DNA from: Bacillota bacterium
GTDB lineage: Bacteria; Bacillota; Clostridia; Peptostreptococcales; Anaerovoracaceae
Length of the DNA stretch: 16,444 bases
Assembly (NCBI GenBank): GCA_016284485.1
Contig: JAEEOX010000038.1
Location: 1 to 16,444, forward strand
Reading direction: 5' to 3'
A program made the position numbers and the translations under genes. Numbering within the stretch: position 1 is the stretch's first letter; every line of letters begins with the position of its first letter. Of this stretch, positions 13,640-16,444 are shown in pieces. Under the pieces are notes generated by a model. It saw only the letters and a list, made by a program, of their open reading frames with translations. It was not told the DNA's origin and made no database searches.

Positions 13640-16444
13640 TTTCGGTGTATGGCTGTTGGTGATGGTGAATCCTTCGATCTTGGTGGTGTAATCCTTGACC
13701 GGAAGTTCTCCGATGGTGTAGACGATCTCCTTGCCGTCCTTCATCTTCGGAAGGTCTGTGAAGGTGAACTTCCAGTTGTTGGCCCTGGTCACCACCTGCT
13801 CGTCGATCTTCTCACCGTCGGCATAAAGCTCCACTGTGATCTCGTTGGGTCTCAGCTTGTCAGCGTCGTTTCCGTCATCCCAGATCTTCTCGCCCTCGAT
13901 GTTGATGAGTTCGGGAGGATCTTTTACCGTGATGGTGTTGGTGTTGGCGTCGTAGTCAGCGTCAACGTCAGCCTCCAGCTGGTAGAACCATCTCCAGACC
14001 TTGCCTCCCGGTGCGTTCTCGTCATCCACGAGTTCCACTCTCTGGAATACCTTGTCCACTGTGATGGTGTATACCGTTCCCGGATTCTGATATCCGTCAG
14101 GTGCCTTGGTCTCCTTAAGAGTGTAGGTTCCGTCCTTGGTAAGCTCGATGGTGAGAGTTCCGTTCTCGTCTGTGGTAAGGACCTTCTCACCGCCATCGGG
14201 ATCTGTCAGCGTGAACTCTGCTCCGGGAAGTCCCGGGATATCTACGCTTTCAGCTCTCATGGCTTCACCGGCCTCATAGATGGGCGGATCCTCAGGATCA
14301 TCATTCACAGGTTCGGTCCATGTGAGCGCATCCACCTTCCTGAGGAACAGCATTGTGGGCGCCACTTCCTCGTCCTTGACAGGAGTGTTTTCCACGTCGG
14401 TTCCTTCCACAACTGCAGCATATCCGGGAAGTGTTTCTTCCTCAACCGTGTACTGGATCTCAACGGCCAAGCCGTCTACGACCTTGTACTTGGGAAGATC
14501 TGTGAATACATACTCCCAGTCGTCGTCTTCAGTGACTGTCTTTGAGTCGATCACTGTTCCGTCTGCAAGGAGGTCGATGGTGATGCTCTCCGGTCTCTGA
14601 TATCCGTTTACGGGCACTCCGTCAACGAAGAAGTCATCGTCGCTCCAGGTCTTGAAGCCGCCGATCTCTGTGGTGATCTGCTCATTGGTGATGGTCTCAC
14701 CGTCAACTGCGTAGGTCACGTTCTCATTGGGATAACTTACTGTGTATCCCGGCCATGTGCCTGTCTCCTCCACGGTGTAGACGATCTCCACTGCCTCGCC
14801 TTCCTTCTCGTCGATCCTGTACTTGGGAAGTCTGACGAAGGTGGCTGTCCAGGCAGGTGTCTCCTGTCCGCCCTGCATGATGGAGTCTGCACTGTCGACG
14901 CCTACCAGTTCCACGCTGTAATTGGTGGGCTCACCGTCTGCGTAAAGCGTGAATGTGACTTTTGCGCCCTCAGGTGCTGTGGTGGATCCGTCTGCGTTCT
15001 TCCAGGCCTTGGTCACTGAAAGTCCGGTCGCCACCTCGGTGTTGGTGATGGTTCCGCCGTCTACCGCGAAGGTCTCGTTGTTGTCGCCGTAGCTTACGGT
15101 ATATCCCGGCCAGTCGCCTGTCTCTACCACGGTGTGTGTGATCTCAACAGCCTGTCCGTTCACCAGCTTGTACTTGGGCAGACTTACGAATTTTGCCTTC
15201 CAGGCTTCACTCTCGTAGCCACCTGTTACGGTGACTGCGGTGTCTGCCGTTCCGTCAAGCGTCACCGTGTAGTTGGTGGGCTCGCCGTCTTTGTAGAGTG
15301 TGAAGGTCACGTTGGCTCCTGCGGGCACGTCTCCCATCAGGGGCTGCCATGCCTTGATGACAGAAAGCTCTGTGGTCTCCTGCTTGTTGGTGATGATCTC
15401 GCTGTGGTTTGCATATGTGGCAGTCTCGCCGCCTGCATAGGTCACGGTGTATCCCGGCCATGTGCCCGACTCAACAGCGGTGTAAACGATCTCCACAGCT
15501 TCGCCGTTGACTGCCTTGTACTTGGGAAGATCTGAGAATGTGGCGGTCCAGGGCTTGCCTTCGTATCCGGGCTTGCCTTCCTGCTTCTGATCTGCTACTC
15601 CGTCAAGTTCCACTGTCTCGCCTGTGGCAGCGCCGTCCGCATACAGTTCGATGGTCACGGTGGCGCCTTCAGGTGCGTCTGTGGTTCCGTCGGCATTCTG
15701 CCAGACCTTGTTCACGAAGAAGTATGTATCTTCCTGCTTGTTGGTGATCACTCCGTCAGCGATGGCGCTTACTGCTCCCTCGCCTTCATAGATCACTATG
15801 TATCCGGCCCATGTTCCGGTCTCCTTAACGGTGTACTGGATCTCAACGGCTGAGCCGTTTGCGGTCTTGTACTTGGGAAGGTTCACGAAGGTCGCCTTCC
15901 AGGCTTCGCTCTCGTAGCCACCTGTCGTAGTGATGGCTGCGTCTGCGGTTCCGTCAAGCACAGCAGTGTAGTTGGTGTCCGTACCGTCTGCAACCAGTGT
16001 GAACGTCACCGATGCGCCTTCAGGTGCAGTTGTGGTTCCGTCGGCGTTGAGCCACGCCTTGATAACTGAAAGCTCAGTCTTTTCCTGAACGTTGGTAATG
16101 GTCTCTCCGCTTACCGCAAAAGATACAGTCGCGTTGGGATATACAACCGTGTAGCCGGGCCACGTTCCGTCTTCCTGAACGGTGTATTCGATCTCCACAG
16201 CTTCGCCGTTAACGACCTTGTACTTGGGAAGTTTCACGAACAAAGCATTCCAGGGCTTGGCTTCAAATCCGCCTGCAACTGAGATGGGCTCTTCAGGCGT
16301 TCCGTCCAGAGTTGCGGAGTAGCCTGTATCCTCGCCGTCGGCATAGAGGGTGAACGTCACCTGCGCTCCATCCGGCGAAGTCGTGGACCCGTCCGCGTTC
16401 TGCCATGCCTTTTTGACCAGGACTTCTACGGACGGTTCCGTATT
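13532..16444 (-). CDS. Cna_B-repeat surface stalk protein, partial (5' end outside)
   Basis: The C-terminal 970 residues of a large surface protein whose start lies beyond the right edge; the frame is open to the last base (first codons read NTEPSVEVLVKKAW). It holds seven Cna_B-type beta-sandwich domains (one partly cut by the edge) and one SpaA/prealbumin-like domain (LPGAEFTLTDPDGG to TLKETKAPDGYQNPG). Six Cna_B units keep the three residues that form a self-made isopeptide bond: Lys in a KxW motif, Glu in YTVxE, Asn in a terminal ITN. Such bonds make stiff, protease-resistant stalks. The C-terminus has PKTGD, a hydrophobic helix (LWISLMIMAMAAMG) and a KRLISKR tail, so it is sortase-anchored or pilus-polymerised. 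No sortase or ligand domain is visible in the part seen. Likely a backbone or adhesin stalk; function otherwise unknown. Confidence 0.93.
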   Translation of the reverse strand, partial: NTEPSVEVLVKKAWQNADGSTTSPDGAQVTFTLYADGEDTGYSATLDGTPEEPISVAGGFEAKPWNALFVKLPKYKVVNGEAVEIEYTVQEDGTWPGYTVVYPNATVSFAVSGETITNVQEKTELSVIKAWLNADGTTTAPEGASVTFTLVADGTDTNYTAVLDGTADAAITTTGGYESEAWKATFVNLPKYKTANGSAVEIQYTVKETGTWAGYIVIYEGEGAVSAIADGVITNKQEDTYFFVNKVWQNADGTTDAPEGATVTIELYADGAATGETVELDGVADQKQEGKPGYEGKPWTATFSDLPKYKAVNGEAVEIVYTAVESGTWPGYTVTYAGGETATYANHSEIITNKQETTELSVIKAWQPLMGDVPAGANVTFTLYKDGEPTNYTVTLDGTADTAVTVTGGYESEAWKAKFVSLPKYKLVNGQAVEITHTVVETGDWPGYTVSYGDNNETFAVDGGTITNTEVATGLSVTKAWKNADGSTTAPEGAKVTFTLYADGEPTNYSVELVGVDSADSIMQGGQETPAWTATFVRLPKYRIDEKEGEAVEIVYTVEETGTWPGYTVSYPNENVTYAVDGETITNEQITTEIGGFKTWSDDDFFVDGVPVNGYQRPESITIDLLADGTVIDSKTVTEDDDWEYVFTDLPKYKVVDGLAVEIQYTVEEETLPGYAAVVEGTDVENTPVKDEEVAPTMLFLRKVDALTWTEPVNDDPEDPPIYEAGEAMRAESVDIPGLPGAEFTLTDPDGGEKVLTTDENGTLTIELTKDGTYTLKETKAPDGYQNPGTVYTITVDKVFQRVELVDDENAPGGKVWRWFYQLEADVDADYDANTNTITVKDPPELINIEGEKIWDDGNDADKLRPNEITVELYADGEKIDEQVVTRANNWKFTFTDLPKMKDGKEIVYTIGELPVKDYTTKIEGFTITNSHTPKPKTGDDMNLGLWISLMIMAMAAMGIIGVKRLISKR
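13655..16444 (-). repeat. Array of Cna_B domains in the stalk gene
   Basis: Units from the protein N-terminal side are approximately 16079-16444 (cut by the edge), 15728-16078, 15374-15727, 15029-15373, 14672-15028, 14363-14671, then a SpaA-like domain 13907-14362, and a last unit 13655-13906. The first five are long (115-119 residues when whole) and share TWPGY or a near variant, LPKYK/LPKYR and an insertion typical of none of the last two. The last two are canonical shorter Cna_B units with RPE/RPN and DLPK. Repeats match at DNA level in blocks such as the tatcccggcca words, making recombination and length variation likely. Confidence 0.85.

Noticed and set aside
13649..14545. A 298-codon plus-strand open frame
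   Set aside because: It is antisense to the Cna_B stalk gene and mirrors its repetitive codon pattern; no start signals.
13655..16444. Regular repeats suggesting a CRISPR array
   Set aside because: The period is about 350 bases and lies within one open reading frame encoding Cna_B domains; there are no short identical repeats with unique spacers.

Overview
The window looks like a chromosomal segment of an anaerobic, Gram-positive Clostridia-type bacterium, probably host- or gut-associated. I infer this from strong AGGAGG-type ribosome binding sites, consensus sigma-A promoters (often with an extended -10), tandem CWB2-type cell-wall-binding proteins, Cna_B/VWA surface proteins with C-terminal sorting signals, and a YfcC/DcuC-type carrier. 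No rRNA, tRNA, CRISPR array, transposase, integrase or phage gene was seen.

Left part (1-4842): an amino-acid metabolism block. A PLP aminotransferase (43-1206, minus) lies downstream of a PucR-family regulator (1313-2482, minus). The regulator is divergent from an ornithine cyclodeaminase/mu-crystallin-family dehydrogenase (2638-3648) and a second PLP aminotransferase (3675-4799), which form a two-gene operon closed by a clear terminator. The likely logic is a PucR-type sensor controlling an imino/keto-acid-forming pathway. The substrate cannot be read from sequence.

Middle (4813-8089): two tandem paralogous secreted proteins, each a signal peptide plus three CWB2 repeats and nothing else. 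Each has its own nearly identical promoter and its own terminator. They are followed by an apparent scar. A minus-strand open frame with no good start (7273-7524) abuts, 5' end to 5' end, a plus-strand PucR-family gene that has lost about its first 200 codons (7533-8057).

Next (8059-11130): a 63-residue basic orphan protein (minus) is divergent from a membrane-anchored XRE-type regulator that has an unusual roughly 138-nt leader. A YfcC-family 12-TM-class carrier (minus) follows, with a strong promoter and a perfect CGGTC-N5-GACCG dyad near its transcription start.

Right part (11228-16444): two sortase-type surface proteins on the minus strand. One is a 697-residue von Willebrand A protein with a complete MIDAS motif and a PPQTG sorting signal. 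The other is a very long Cna_B-repeat stalk protein that runs off the right edge (at least 970 residues) and ends in a PKTG signal. Together they resemble pilus-tip or adhesin components; no sortase gene lies in the window. Each gene has its own terminator.
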